Source: an uncultured Mesorhizobium sp.
Lineage (GTDB): Bacteria; Pseudomonadota; Alphaproteobacteria; Rhizobiales; Rhizobiaceae
DNA: 64,000 nucleotides
Reading direction: 5' to 3'
Assembly (NCBI GenBank): GCA_937958475.1
Contig: CALFXR010000001.1
Coordinates: 57,380 to 121,379, forward strand
Shown piece after piece: positions 19,493-29,104 of this stretch. A program made the translations under genes and the position numbers. Numbering within the stretch: the first letter of the stretch is position 1; every line of letters starts with the position of its first letter. The notes beneath the pieces were generated by a model that was not told the origin of the DNA, did not search any database, and was given only the letters and a program-made list of their open reading frames with translations.

Positions 19493-20377
19493 ATGAACGC
19501 GCAGACAGCCATCCTCCAACGCGACATCACGCCCGGCGGCAGCGACTACGAGATCGTCCGCCGGGTCATCGAGAAGATCAGCCAGGACTATCGCGACCAG
19601 CCGTCGCTCGACGCGCTCGCGGCCGAGGTCGGCGAGACGCCGACGGCCCTGCAGAAGCTCTTCACCCGCTGGGCCGGGCTTTCGCCGAAGGCGTTCCTGC
19701 AAGCGGTGACGCTCGACCATGCGCGCCGGCTGCTCGACCAGGGCATGCCGCTCCTCGAGGCGGCACTCGAGGTGGGCATGTCCGGGCCCGGGCGCCTGCA
19801 CGACCTCTTCGTCACCCACGAGGCGATGTCGCCGGGCGACTACAAGACCCGCGGCGCCGGCCTGACCATCCGCTACGGCTTCCACGTCACCCAGTTCGGC
19901 ATCGCGCTGGTGATGGTCACCGACCGCGGGCTCGCCGGCCTCGCCTTCGCCGACCCCGGCGGTGAGCGCGCCGCGCTGGACGACATGACCGGGCGCTGGC
20001 CGAATGCCGGCTACGTGGAGGACCTTTCCGCGACAGCGCCCTATGCGGGCCGCATCTTCGATCCGGCGCGCTGGCGCTCGGACCAGCCGCTGCGCGTCGT
20101 GCTGATCGGCACCGATTTCCAGGTGCGCGTCTGGGAAGCGCTGCTGAAGATCCCGATGGGCCGCGCCTGCACCTATTCGGCGATCGCTTCTGGCATCGGC
20201 ATGCCGTAGGCCAGCCGCGCCGTCGGCGCGGCGGTCGGCGCCAACCCGATCTCCTTCGTCGTGCCCTGCCATCGCGCCGTGGGCAAGTCGGGTGCGCTTA
20301 CCGGCTATCACTGGGGGATCACGCGCAAGCGCGCCATGCTCGGCTGGGAAGCCGGCCAGCTGCCCTCCGGCCGCTGA
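19493..20377 (+). pseudogene. Ada-like AraC/O6-alkylguanine-DNA methyltransferase interrupted by an in-frame TAG
   Basis: The intact reading frame would encode 294 residues: an AraC-type HTH region (about 20-115, with GETPTALQKLFTRWAGLSPKAF) fused to an O6-methylguanine-DNA methyltransferase domain. Codon 239 (20207-20209) is TAG. The same frame then continues without a shift through ASRAVGAAVGANPISF, the catalytic PCHR (Cys259, TGC at 20267) and a normal C-terminus to TGA at 20375. Relatives have Lys or a similar residue at this point, so a single AAG-to-TAG change would explain it. The truncated 238-residue product lacks the alkyl-acceptor Cys. It is a recent pseudogene, a suppressed amber or a sequencing error. 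Confidence 0.85.
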
Positions 20378-20455
20378 GCCGACTTGCCGCCGCGGCTCTG
20401 GAATGCGGCGGCGGCACGCGATAGCTTCCGCGGGAACATGCCTGGAGGCTTCGTC

Positions 20456-21358
20456 TTGATCACCGTCATCGGCTCCATCAACCTCGACCTGATCGCTACG
20501 GTGGAACGGCTGCCGAAGCCCGGCGAGACGGTGCCGGGATCGAGCTTCGGCACGGCCGCCGGCGGCAAGGGCGCCAATCAGGCGCTTGCGGCCGCCAGGG
20601 CGGGCGCAAGCGTTCGCATGATCGGCGCGGTCGGCGCCGACGCCTTCGCCGCCGAGGCGCTGGCACTGCTCGACCAGGGCGGCGTCGATCTTTCCGGCGT
20701 CGCCCGCACCCGCGAGCCGACCGGAACGGCGCTGATCCTCGTCGGCGGCGACGGCGAGAACATGATCGCCGTCGTTCCCGGCGCCAACGGTATGGTCGAC
20801 GCGGCGGCGGTGGAGGCCTTGCTGTTCGCGACGGGAGAACATCTGCTTCTGCAGCACGAGATTCCGCTGCCCACGGTGGAACGGGCGCTCGATGCGGCGC
20901 GGCAGGCCGCAGCGGTATCGCTCCTCAACACCGCGCCGTACCGCGTCGAGGCGGCGGCACTTCTGGCGAAGGCCGACTATGTGGTCGCCAACGAGACCGA
21001 GTTCGACCTCTATGCCGCGGCGCTGGCGCTCGCAGGCCCGGACCGCGAGTCGCGCATGCGCGACTTCTGCTCGAAGACGGGGCGAACGGTGATCGTGACA
21101 CTGGGCGGCGACGGCGTCGTCGCGGCGACGCCGGAGGGCATCGTCCATGCCCCGGCGTTGCGCGTCACCCCTGTCGACACCGTCGGCGCCGGCGACACGT
21201 TCTGCGGCTACCTCGCGGCGAGCCTCGCCGAGGGCCGGCCGCTGGCCGAAGCGATGCGCCGGGCGGCGGCGGCCGGTTCGCTCGCCTGCCTGAAGCCCGG
21301 CGCGCAGCCCTCGATCCCCCTCGCGGCTGACGTCGCCGCGGAGTTGAGGACGCACTGA
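20456..21358 (+). CDS. rbsK: Ribokinase (PfkB family)
   Basis: This carbohydrate kinase of about 300 residues resembles ribokinase, which makes ribose-5-phosphate. It begins ITVIGSINLDLIATVERLP and has the GGKGANQALAAARAGA signature, NTAPYR, an NETEF motif and the catalytic DTVGAGDTFCGYLAASLA near residue 255. The TTG at 20456 is chosen because GGAGG lies 7 nt upstream; an ATG at 20438 and one further upstream have none. No ribose transporter is adjacent, so the sugar is inferred. It is convergent with aroA. Confidence 0.85.
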   Translation: MITVIGSINLDLIATVERLPKPGETVPGSSFGTAAGGKGANQALAAARAGASVRMIGAVGADAFAAEALALLDQGGVDLSGVARTREPTGTALILVGGDGENMIAVVPGANGMVDAAAVEALLFATGEHLLLQHEIPLPTVERALDAARQAAAVSLLNTAPYRVEAAALLAKADYVVANETEFDLYAAALALAGPDRESRMRDFCSKTGRTVIVTLGGDGVVAATPEGIVHAPALRVTPVDTVGAGDTFCGYLAASLAEGRPLAEAMRRAAAAGSLACLKPGAQPSIPLAADVAAELRTH

Positions 21359-21369
21359 ACGACGCCCTT

Positions 21370-22728
21370 TCAAGTCGCCTGGACGACGTCCTCGATCTCG
21401 GCGCCGAGCCTCGCCATCAGGCCGGAGAATTCCGGAAAACTGGTCGCGATCATGGTGCTGTCGTCCACCGACACCGGTTTCTCCGCGGCGAGGCCCATGA
21501 CCAGGAAGCTCATGGCGACGCGGTGGTCGAGACGGGTGGCGACGGTGCCGCCGCCCAGTCCCTTTCCGCCCGGCCGGCCGCGCACGACGAGCGAAGCCTC
21601 GCCCTCGGTGCAGTCGACGCCGTTCGCCGCGAGGCCGGCGGCGACGGCCGCCAGTCGGTCCGATTCCTTGACGCGGAGTTCTTCCAGGCCGTCCATCACC
21701 GTCTCGCCTTCGGCGAAGGCGGCGGCGACGGCGAGCACCGGATACTCGTCGATCATCGACGGCGCGCGTTCGGGCGGCACGCGGACGCCCTTCAGATCGG
21801 AGGCGCGGACGCGCAGGTCGGCAACGTCCTCGCCGCCGGCGTCGCGCAAATCGAGGATGTCGATCGAGGCACCCATCTCCAGCAGCGTCAGAATCAGTCC
21901 GGTGCGCGTCGGGTTCATCAGCACGTTCTCGATGACGATGTCCGAGCCGGGAACGACGAGCGCGGCGACCAGCGGGAACGCGGCGGAAGAGGGATCGCCG
22001 GGCACCGCGAGGGTGCGGCCGGCGAGGCGGCCCTGTCCCTCGATGTGGATCGTGCGGACACCGTCGGCGGCGGTTTCCACCTCGACGGCGGCGCCGAACC
22101 CCTTCAGCATCTTTTCCGTATGGTCGCGGGTCATGACCGGTTCGATGACGGTGGTCACGCCGGGCGTGTTGAGTCCCGCGAGCAGGACCGCCGACTTCAC
22201 CTGTGCCGAAGGCATCGGGACGCGATAGACGATCGGCACGGCGACGCGCGGGCCGTGGAGCGTGAGCGGCATGCGGTCGCCAGGCGCTGCGTCGAGCACC
22301 TGCGCGCCCATCAGGCGCAGCGGGTCGAGCACGCGGCCCATCGGCCGCTTCGACAGCGAGGCATCGCCGACGAAGGTGGTCTTCATGTCATAGGTGCCGA
22401 CCAACCCCATGGTCAGGCGCGAGCCTGTGCCGGCATTGCCGAAGTCGAGCGGCGCCTGCGGCTCGAGCAACGCGCCGTTGCCGGTGCCCTGGATGATCCA
22501 GGTGTCGCCCGACTTGACGATGTTCGCACCCATGGCCCGCATGGCGTCGCCGGTGCGCATCACGTCCTCGCCTTCGAGCAGGCCTGTGATGCGTGTCTCG
22601 CCGGCGGCGAGGCCGCCGAACATGAACGAACGGTGCGAGATCGACTTGTCGCCGGGAACCCGTGCGACGCCGCCGAGCGGACTGGATCTGCGGCCGACGG
22701 CGGGCCGCGGCGTGGCGCGACTGGACAT
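21370..22728 (-). CDS. aroA: 3-phosphoshikimate 1-carboxyvinyltransferase (EPSP synthase, class II)
   Basis: AroA makes EPSP from shikimate-3-phosphate and phosphoenolpyruvate in aromatic amino acid synthesis. The 452-residue sequence closely follows the Agrobacterium CP4 class II enzyme: PGDKSISHRSFMFGGLA with Lys28, SAQVKSAVLLAGLN, TRDHTEKM, NPTRTGLI and RAPSMIDEYP. The key difference is at residue 100. CP4 has Ala in this loop, a known determinant of glyphosate insensitivity. Here the loop reads FGNAGTGSRL, with Gly100 as in ordinary sensitive enzymes. It is therefore a class II enzyme by sequence but probably not glyphosate tolerant. Confidence 0.96.
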   Translation of the reverse strand: MSSRATPRPAVGRRSSPLGGVARVPGDKSISHRSFMFGGLAAGETRITGLLEGEDVMRTGDAMRAMGANIVKSGDTWIIQGTGNGALLEPQAPLDFGNAGTGSRLTMGLVGTYDMKTTFVGDASLSKRPMGRVLDPLRLMGAQVLDAAPGDRMPLTLHGPRVAVPIVYRVPMPSAQVKSAVLLAGLNTPGVTTVIEPVMTRDHTEKMLKGFGAAVEVETAADGVRTIHIEGQGRLAGRTLAVPGDPSSAAFPLVAALVVPGSDIVIENVLMNPTRTGLILTLLEMGASIDILDLRDAGGEDVADLRVRASDLKGVRVPPERAPSMIDEYPVLAVAAAFAEGETVMDGLEELRVKESDRLAAVAAGLAANGVDCTEGEASLVVRGRPGGKGLGGGTVATRLDHRVAMSFLVMGLAAEKPVSVDDSTMIATSFPEFSGLMARLGAEIEDVVQAT

Positions 22729-22932
22729 GGCTTCCTCGCCTCAGGGCCGGCAACCGGCGGCGCGCCGGGAGCCTTTATGGCGCGGCTTCCTATCACGGCT
22801 TGGCGGTTCGGTCATCCCCGGCGGACTGCGCGTCCAACCCCCGCTGCCGGCCTGTTCCCGTGGCGGTCCGATAGGCTTTGACAGGGCCGCCAACTGTGGT
22901 TAAGGGGACCAAACTTCTTTGACGAGGCTGAC

Positions 22933-23313
22933 GTGGCGAAACCAGAGCTTGGCACAAAGCGCATCGACCCGGAAACGGGTCGGAAATTCTACGATCTGAA
23001 CAAGGATCCGATCGTTTCCCCTTACACGGGCAAGAGCTATCCGCGTTCCTATTTCGACGCCGGTAGCGATACCGGGCGCGAAGAAGAGGAAATCGAGGAA
23101 AAGGAAGTCGACGTCGAGGAGGCCGGCGCCGTTGTCGTGTCTCTCGAGGAGGCCGACGAAGAGGCCAAGGGCGCGGACGATCTCCCTGACATCGACGTCG
23201 ACGAGGACGTCGATCTCGGCGACGACGAGGACACCTTCCTCGCCGACGAGGAGGAGGAGGACGAGGATGTCGCCGACATCATCGGCCTCGGCGACGACGA
23301 CGAGGAAATCTGA
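22933..23313 (+). CDS. TIGR02300 family acidic protein
   Basis: This 126-residue alphaproteobacterial protein has a conserved N-terminus (LGTKRIDPETGRKFYDLNKDP) followed by an extremely acidic tail of Glu and Asp runs. The GTG at 22933 is the start. The conserved head plus disordered acidic tail defines TIGR02300, whose function is unknown. It is followed by a strong intrinsic terminator, so it is a monocistronic, probably well-expressed gene. Confidence 0.88.
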   Translation: MAKPELGTKRIDPETGRKFYDLNKDPIVSPYTGKSYPRSYFDAGSDTGREEEEIEEKEVDVEEAGAVVVSLEEADEEAKGADDLPDIDVDEDVDLGDDEDTFLADEEEEDEDVADIIGLGDDDEEI

Positions 23314-23319
23314 GCGCCC

Positions 23320-23352
23320 GCCGGCCGCTGCGCTCGCGCAGGCCGGCTTTTT
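23320..23352 (+). terminator. Rho-independent terminator of the TIGR02300 gene
   Basis: A 7-bp perfect stem, GCCGGCC (23320-23326) with GGCCGGC (23341-23347), is followed immediately by TTTTT. It begins 7 bp after the stop codon. Confidence 0.85.
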
Positions 23353-23482
23353 CGCCCGCCAGAAAAGCCGACGGCGGGCTTGATCTTCTCACGGGGCGGG
23401 GTTAGAAGCCGCCTCGACAACGGTCCGGGTTCCCAAGCCCGGCCCTAGATACGCCGGAAACGGCGCCGGCCTCGGCCGGAGT

Positions 23483-23558
<76 letters not shown>

Positions 23559-23730
23559 ATTCTCCGCCCAGAGAGCGGCTGAGTCCTTCGACTTTCCCTT
23601 GATGTGGCTGCCGCGTACGGGCGCGGGTTTCCAGGAATCCTCCGGTAGCTTCGCCCGGCGTCCCGCTTGCAGCGCGCACGATCCGGCGGACAGATTTGTC
23701 CTGGAGCCGTGATCCCGGCCGGCGCATTGC

Positions 23731-26355
23731 TCAGCCGGGAACCCACTCTTCCATTCGGAGCACATTTCCCCCCAGCGCCTGGAAGGCGCGCTGGCGGCAC
23801 GAGAACACGATGATCTGCTGGTCGCGCGCCTGGCGGTGCAGCGCATCGAACATCTTCTCGATGCGATCGTCGTCGGAGTAGACCAGGGCATCGTCGAGGA
23901 TCACGGGCGTCGGCCGTCCGTCCTTCGCCAGAAGACGGGCAAAGGCGAGACGTGTCAGCACCGAAAGCTGTTCGCGCATGCCGCCGCTCAGGCGCTCGAC
24001 GTCCTCTTCCTGGCCGTTTCGCAGGATCTTGTGCGGCAGCAGCGTCTTGTCGTCGAAGGTGATCGAGACGTCGTCGAAGAGCAGCCCGAGCAGGGGCCGC
24101 AGTTCGGACATCACCGGCAGGAGGTAGGTCTCGCGCGCATGTCCGCGTGCCGTGTCCAGCGCGGCACGAAGCCGCTGCAGGATAGCAACCTCCTTCTCGC
24201 AGGCGGAGGCGCGCTCCTTCGCGGCGGCGAGGGCGTCGGCCGTCTCGCGCCACTTTTCCTCGATCGCATCTTCCGATCGGGCTCGGATCTCGGCGGCGAG
24301 GCCGGCAATCTGTTCCCGCAGCGAGGCTGCTTCCTTTTCCGCCGCCTCGACGACGGACCTGACCCGGCGCAAGGCCGCCTCGGCGGAAGCGAGGTCGATT
24401 TCCCGGCGTTTCATCCCGTCGACGACCGTCTGCTTCTCCGAGAGGCCGGCCTCGAGGTTCGCGAGCCGGTCGGCAAGCAGTCGGTCACGCGCGGTGCGCG
24501 CGTCCGGCGGCCCGAGTACCGAGTCGATCTGCGTGCGTTCGGCATCGAGACGGGCCAGCGCAGTCTGCACGGCGACGAAGGCATCGGCGGCGCGGATCTG
24601 CATCGGCTCGATTTCGCGCAGCGCCTGCCGCGCGGCGAGGCGTTCCGCCTCGGCCGCTTTGTGCGCGGCGCGAACCTGAGCGGGATCTTCCTTGAGTTCG
24701 AGATGGTCCCCGGCCGCCGCCCGCCGAGCCGCCGCCTCTTCTCGAAGCTTCGCCAGCCCGTCGGGTGCGAGCAGCGAAAGCCGCGCCTTGAGCTCGCGCA
24801 GGTCGCCTTCCTTGCTCTGCGCCGCCATCAGCCTCCTGCGCGCGGCCGCGAGATCGTCCACGCCCAGCGAGCCGAGAAGGACGCGGCGGCGTTCTTCGAC
24901 CTGCCGCAACCGCTCGTCCTGGCCGGAAGCCGGGCCCGACCTGAGCGTGACGACGCCGATGCCGGGAATGGCCAGCGAGGCATTCCCCTCGAAGCTGCGC
25001 AGTTCGCCGTCGTTCAGCGGACTGCCGTCGAGCCGGATCATCGGCGCCTGCGGCTCGTATGCGACGGAGACGGCCGGCCTGCCGGCCTCTGCGATCGCCC
25101 TCAGCCTGGCGATCTCGACGTCGAACGCTTCGAGTTCCTCGACAGAATCCTGCGGCATGCGGAGCAGCGCGATGGCCGCTTCCGCATCCTCGATCTGCCT
25201 GCGCGCGGCTTCGGCCGCGTCCAGCCTTTGCTCCAGGTGGGCCAGCCGCTCGGCGGCTTCGCGTGCCTTCAGCGCGACGTCCAGGCGCGCGAGCAAGGCG
25301 CGTGAATCCTGCTCCTTCGCCTCCGCCGCGTCGCTCTCGGCCCGGGCACTGGCGGCGGCCGCTGCCGTCTCGTTGCGCCGGATAACGGCTTCCCTACGCA
25401 TGTTCTCGGCTTCGGCCAGCTTGCCCTCGAGGTCCGCCGCGCGTTCCAGCGAGTTGCGGAACGCCACGAGGTCGCGCTCGGCGGCATCCCGCTGCTCGCG
25501 CATGAGCCGGAGTTCGGCTTCGTTCGCCCGGAGGGCTTCGGATTGCGTCTTGGCGGCGTCGAACGCCGCCTGCGCGGCATCGACGGCTTTGCGCCGCCCG
25601 TCGCGATCTTCGGCCCGGTCGAGTTCGGCGAGCCGCCTGGCTGCCGCTGCGCGTCCGTCGAGCGCCTCGCGAAGCGCCGTGACCTCGGCGGCGAGACGCC
25701 GTTCCTCCGCCTCCAGCCGCTCGCGCGCCTCCAGAGCCGCTGCATAGCTTTCGCCCGTCCTCGCCCGGCCGGTCGGGGTGACGAGCTTGCCGAGCGCTTC
25801 TTCGGTGGCGGCCATGATCTCGGCCATCCGGCGTCCGCCGGTGACGGCCTCCACTTCGCCCTGCACGGATTCGAGCAGGCTGGTGCGCACCCTGGTGTCG
25901 CCCTCTTCCTCCGACCTGCTGCGCTTCTCGATGCCGGTCACGCCCTGCCGCACCCAGAGCAGCCCCGCCGGTCCTGCCGATCCGTCCCGGACCAGGCCCG
26001 CGATGAAGTTTTCGGCCTCGTCGGCCTGGGCGACGAGCCGGCCGTTGGCGAGATCGACGATCCGGGCCGAACGGCCTCCGTAGAACTGCTTGGTGACGCG
26101 GAAACGGCCGGCCTCCGTCGAGATGTCGGCCTCGACCAGCGGGTTCCCGCCGGAATACGGGCGCAGGCTGCGCACGTCGCCGGCAGTGCTCGAATGCGGC
26201 AGGAAGAACAGCGCGTGCAGGGCCTCGAAGCTGGTCGACTTGCCGAACTCGTTGGCGGCACAGAGCACGTTGACGCCGTCGCCGATCCCTTCCAGGGCGA
26301 CGCCGCGGCCCGCGAAGCGCTTGACGTTGAACAGGCGCAGCGCCGAGATCTTCAT
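23731..26355 (-). CDS. YhaN-type SMC-like DNA repair ATPase
   Basis: This 874-residue AAA ATPase has the SbcC/Rad50/YhaN plan. The N-terminal Walker A is ANEFGKST near residue 35. Long Arg/Glu/Ala-rich coiled coils fill the middle. The C-terminal ABC signature is LSGGMREQLSVLTRLAFARLLA, with Walker B in TPVILDDALVYSDDDRIEKMF. The N-terminal MKISALRLFNVKRFAG is typical. It overlaps the upstream metallophosphoesterase gene by ATGA, so the two form an Mre11/Rad50-like pair. The middle lacks a clear zinc-hook CxxC, which favours YhaN over SbcC. The role in DNA end processing is inferred from the family. Confidence 0.88.
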   Translation of the reverse strand: MKISALRLFNVKRFAGRGVALEGIGDGVNVLCAANEFGKSTSFEALHALFFLPHSSTAGDVRSLRPYSGGNPLVEADISTEAGRFRVTKQFYGGRSARIVDLANGRLVAQADEAENFIAGLVRDGSAGPAGLLWVRQGVTGIEKRSRSEEEGDTRVRTSLLESVQGEVEAVTGGRRMAEIMAATEEALGKLVTPTGRARTGESYAAALEARERLEAEERRLAAEVTALREALDGRAAAARRLAELDRAEDRDGRRKAVDAAQAAFDAAKTQSEALRANEAELRLMREQRDAAERDLVAFRNSLERAADLEGKLAEAENMRREAVIRRNETAAAAASARAESDAAEAKEQDSRALLARLDVALKAREAAERLAHLEQRLDAAEAARRQIEDAEAAIALLRMPQDSVEELEAFDVEIARLRAIAEAGRPAVSVAYEPQAPMIRLDGSPLNDGELRSFEGNASLAIPGIGVVTLRSGPASGQDERLRQVEERRRVLLGSLGVDDLAAARRRLMAAQSKEGDLRELKARLSLLAPDGLAKLREEAAARRAAAGDHLELKEDPAQVRAAHKAAEAERLAARQALREIEPMQIRAADAFVAVQTALARLDAERTQIDSVLGPPDARTARDRLLADRLANLEAGLSEKQTVVDGMKRREIDLASAEAALRRVRSVVEAAEKEAASLREQIAGLAAEIRARSEDAIEEKWRETADALAAAKERASACEKEVAILQRLRAALDTARGHARETYLLPVMSELRPLLGLLFDDVSITFDDKTLLPHKILRNGQEEDVERLSGGMREQLSVLTRLAFARLLAKDGRPTPVILDDALVYSDDDRIEKMFDALHRQARDQQIIVFSCRQRAFQALGGNVLRMEEWVPG

Positions 26356-27479
26356 GGGGCGACCGCCTGTGCATAGGCGTAGAGGCGGGCGAGTGCGGCC
26401 TGTGCGATCGCTCGCTCCGCCGCGGGGCGGCCGGCATCGTCCGCCTCGGCCAGCAGGGCCTCGGCCGCTTCGCGCAGCGCACCGGCCCGGTCGATGGCGT
26501 CGAGGTCGCCGGCCTGGCATTCGGTCGCGAGATTGCGGTCGTCGAAATCGAGATGCGCGAAGTCGGGCCGCGCATTGGCGATGGCCGACGCCAGTGCCGC
26601 GCGCGCTTCCAGCCGCACGCGCCCGCCCGCGATGAGCGTGATCAGCGCCTGCCGCCTCAGCCGCGCCTCCGGCAGCAGCGTCTCCATGCGCGCAACCGCG
26701 TCCTCGCCGTCGAAGAGGTCGAGCGCGACGGTGCGCCAGACGAAGCTACCGGTCTCCACCGCCATCACCTGCGGAAGCGCCGACGGTCCTTCGAGCTCGA
26801 CCAGCAGCGCCTCGCCGGGACGGTCGTGCTTGAAGCGGTCGGGCTCCGGCGTGCCGCTGTATCTTGTGCGCGGATCGATCGCGACGCCGCCATGCCAGTC
26901 GCCCAGCGCGAGGTAGGCCAGTCCCGCGCGTCGCGCCCGGTCCGGCGAGATCACGTCGAGCCCGGTGCCCTCCTCGGAAAAGCTCTGTACCGCGCCGTGT
27001 GCGAGCCCGATCCGGATCGTCCCGTCGGGGGTCGGCGCTTCATCCATCCATTCGGTGAGATCGCGTCCCGGCCGGCGCGTCGTGCAGGGCGCCGGCAGCA
27101 GGATCACGTCCGGCGCGAGTTCCGTCGGACGTGGCTCGACCGCAAGGATGACGTTTTCCGGCGCCTCGGCGCGCAGCGTCGACCAGAGTTGCGCCGCCTG
27201 CAGCGAGTCGTGGTTGCCGGGCAGGATCACCCAGCGAATCGGCGCATGGTGGCCCATCTCGCTGAGGGCCTGGCGGCGCACGTCCGGCGCGGGAGTCTCG
27301 GTATCGAACGTGTCGCCGGCGAGAAGGATCGTCGAGGCGCGTTGTGACATCGCATGCCCGGCGAGCTTGCCGATCGACGCATGCCGGGCCTCGCGCAGCT
27401 TGGCCGGCAGGTCGCCGGTAAACTGCCCGAAGCGCTTGCCGAGATGCAGGTCGCTGGAATGGATGAATCGAAACGCCAT
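26352..27479 (-). CDS. YhaO/SbcD-type DNA repair exonuclease
   Basis: This 375-residue metallophosphoesterase has the five phosphoesterase motifs in order: IHSSDLHLG, LAGDTFD, LPGNHDS, GLAHGAV and LGDWHGG. It is the nuclease partner of the downstream ATPase, with which it overlaps by four bases. Together they are expected to process DNA ends or hairpins. The C-terminal capping region (about 260-375) is Ala/Arg-rich and typical of YhaO proteins. Confidence 0.88.
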   Translation of the reverse strand: MAFRFIHSSDLHLGKRFGQFTGDLPAKLREARHASIGKLAGHAMSQRASTILLAGDTFDTETPAPDVRRQALSEMGHHAPIRWVILPGNHDSLQAAQLWSTLRAEAPENVILAVEPRPTELAPDVILLPAPCTTRRPGRDLTEWMDEAPTPDGTIRIGLAHGAVQSFSEEGTGLDVISPDRARRAGLAYLALGDWHGGVAIDPRTRYSGTPEPDRFKHDRPGEALLVELEGPSALPQVMAVETGSFVWRTVALDLFDGEDAVARMETLLPEARLRRQALITLIAGGRVRLEARAALASAIANARPDFAHLDFDDRNLATECQAGDLDAIDRAGALREAAEALLAEADDAGRPAAERAIAQAALARLYAYAQAVAP

Positions 27480-27587
27480 CCGACGTTTCTATCGTGCCCG
27501 GCCGCAAGGAGGCCAGCCCCCCACCGGCGTCGCGCAACTGCGCGGCGCGACGAGACCCGTTCCGGGACCGCCGTTCCGTGACGAGAT

Positions 27588-27603
27588 ATCATCGCAAGAT
27601 GAT
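27588..27603. promoter_or_regulatory. Inverted repeat upstream of the MarR gene
   Basis: ATCATC-GCAA-GATGAT is a perfect 6-bp inverted repeat about 50 bp before the MarR start. It shares the ATCA/TGAT half-site core with the palindrome in the divergent promoter region at 29110-29123, so it may be an autoregulatory site. Confidence 0.4.
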
Positions 27604-27653
27604 CCAATCTCGAACGACCTGTTGCCATTGGCCTTCTGTCGAGGCAGAACTCC

Positions 27654-28211
27654 ATGGCAATCCGCGCAAGCCGTACCGACGGGCTCGCGCCAAGAACGGC
27701 GGCCGTCACGATGCACGAAACGAGTTTCCAGGACCAGGTGAAGCTTCGCATCGAAGCGACGGGTGCCCAGTTCGACGTCGAAGCCAACAGGCTGCTGTCC
27801 ACGCTCGTGCGCGCCGCGAACCTGCTGGTTGCCGATCTCGACTCCGAGGTCTGGCGCCCGTTCGGCGTGAGCTATGCCGGCTTCCGCGTCATCTTCGCCG
27901 TGTGGGTGATGGGTCCGCTGGAGCCCAGGGCCATCTCGCAACTGGCGAGCGTCAGCCGCGCCACGGTCTCGGCGGTGATCAACACGCTCGAGCGCGACGG
28001 CTATGTCGCGCGCACCCGCGAATCGGCCGACCGTCGGCTCGTCACCGTGCGGCTGACGGAGAAGGGCCTGCAGTTGTGGCGCGACTCCTTCGAGCACCAC
28101 AATGCGCGCGAACGCCGCTGGGCGGCCGCGCTGACCCCGGCCGAATGCGAGACCATGGTGACGCTGCTCGACAAGCTGATCCGCAAGCGTCCGCGCAGCC
28201 ACGGCGACTGA
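27654..28211 (+). CDS. MarR family transcriptional regulator
   Basis: This protein of up to 185 residues has the MarR winged helix: SQLASVSRATVSAVINTLERDGY (recognition region about 95-118) and the wing RTRESADRRLVTVRLTEKG. The start at 27654 has GAGG nearby; an in-frame ATG at 27711 (MHETSFQDQ) would give a more typical length of 166 residues. It stands at the head of the CoA-dependent catabolic island and is the likely sensor of the substrate or its CoA thioester. Its candidate operators are the palindromes at 27588 and 29110. Confidence 0.88.
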   Translation: MAIRASRTDGLAPRTAAVTMHETSFQDQVKLRIEATGAQFDVEANRLLSTLVRAANLLVADLDSEVWRPFGVSYAGFRVIFAVWVMGPLEPRAISQLASVSRATVSAVINTLERDGYVARTRESADRRLVTVRLTEKGLQLWRDSFEHHNARERRWAAALTPAECETMVTLLDKLIRKRPRSHGD

Positions 28212-28282
28212 CGGCCGGGACTGAAGACCGGGCGAACCCGCGGGCACGATCGCCCGGCCGATCCGCCTCCCGGTGCCGACGG

Positions 28283-29065
28283 CTATCGCCCGATGAACTG
28301 CGGCGGACGCTTCTCCAACATGGCGGTCAGGCCCTCGGCGTAGTCGTGGCTGCGCATGTGGCGGCGATTCGCCTCGAGTGCGTCCTCCAGCGCTTCCTCG
28401 CGGGCCAGTTCCTGCGCCTTCCTGATGAGGCGCTTCGACTGGGAAAGGCCTAGCGGGCTCTTGGCGGCGATACGCAGGGCGAGCGTGGTCGCATCGGCGC
28501 GCGCGGCTCCTTTGCCGGCGATGTAGTTGACGAGGCCGGCAGCCTTGAGGTCGGCGACGGGCATGAAGTCGCCGGTCAGGATCATCGCCGCGGCGACACC
28601 CGGTCCGACCCTTCGCACCAGGCGGTAGGTGCCGCCGGTGCCGGGCAGGAGGCCGACATTGGCGTGGATGTCGGCGATGCGCGCATCCTCCTCGGCGACG
28701 ACCAGGTCGCAGGCGAGCACGAGTTCCAGGCCACCGGCACAGGCAACGCCCTGGACTGCCGCGATCGTCGGCTTCGGGAAGTCCTCGAGCTGGTTGAAGA
28801 GCGCCGTGCTGTCCATCAGGACCTCGACCGTGGGGCTGTCGTCCGGCCCGCCGAGATCGGCCCCCGCGCAGAAGCTCTTGCCGTTGCCGCAGAGCAGCAG
28901 GACCCGCACCCCCTCGTCCTCGGCGGCTCTTGAAAGCGCGTCGCGGAGTTCGGCGACCACGACGGGCGAGAGCGCGTTGTGGCGTTGCGGCCTGTTCAGC
29001 GCCACCGTCCTGACCGCGCCCTCGTCGCTGACCGCGATCGTCTCGTACACGCTCTTGTCGTTCAT
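28283..29065 (-). CDS. Enoyl-CoA hydratase/isomerase (crotonase) family protein
   Basis: This 260-residue crotonase has oxyanion-hole segments GKSFCAGADLG and GVACAGGLELVLACDLVVA, followed by the acidic region IHANVGLLPGTGGTYRLVRRVG. The family's two catalytic Glu positions appear to be Glu-containing in GLELVL but not obviously conserved in LLPGTGG. It probably hydrates or isomerises an enoyl-CoA in the neighbouring pathway. It is transcribed divergently from the SDR-DUF35-thiolase operon across a palindrome-containing promoter region. Confidence 0.88.
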   Translation of the reverse strand: MNDKSVYETIAVSDEGAVRTVALNRPQRHNALSPVVVAELRDALSRAAEDEGVRVLLLCGNGKSFCAGADLGGPDDSPTVEVLMDSTALFNQLEDFPKPTIAAVQGVACAGGLELVLACDLVVAEEDARIADIHANVGLLPGTGGTYRLVRRVGPGVAAAMILTGDFMPVADLKAAGLVNYIAGKGAARADATTLALRIAAKSPLGLSQSKRLIRKAQELAREEALEDALEANRRHMRSHDYAEGLTAMLEKRPPQFIGR

Positions 29066-29104
29066 TCGCGAATTCTCCCCTTGATGTCGGCGATGAATCT
29101 GTTA

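Noticed and set aside
23049..23313. Simple-repeat or CRISPR-like pattern of GACGAGG units
   Set aside because: It is the acidic Asp/Glu tail of the TIGR02300 protein, with no regular spacer structure.
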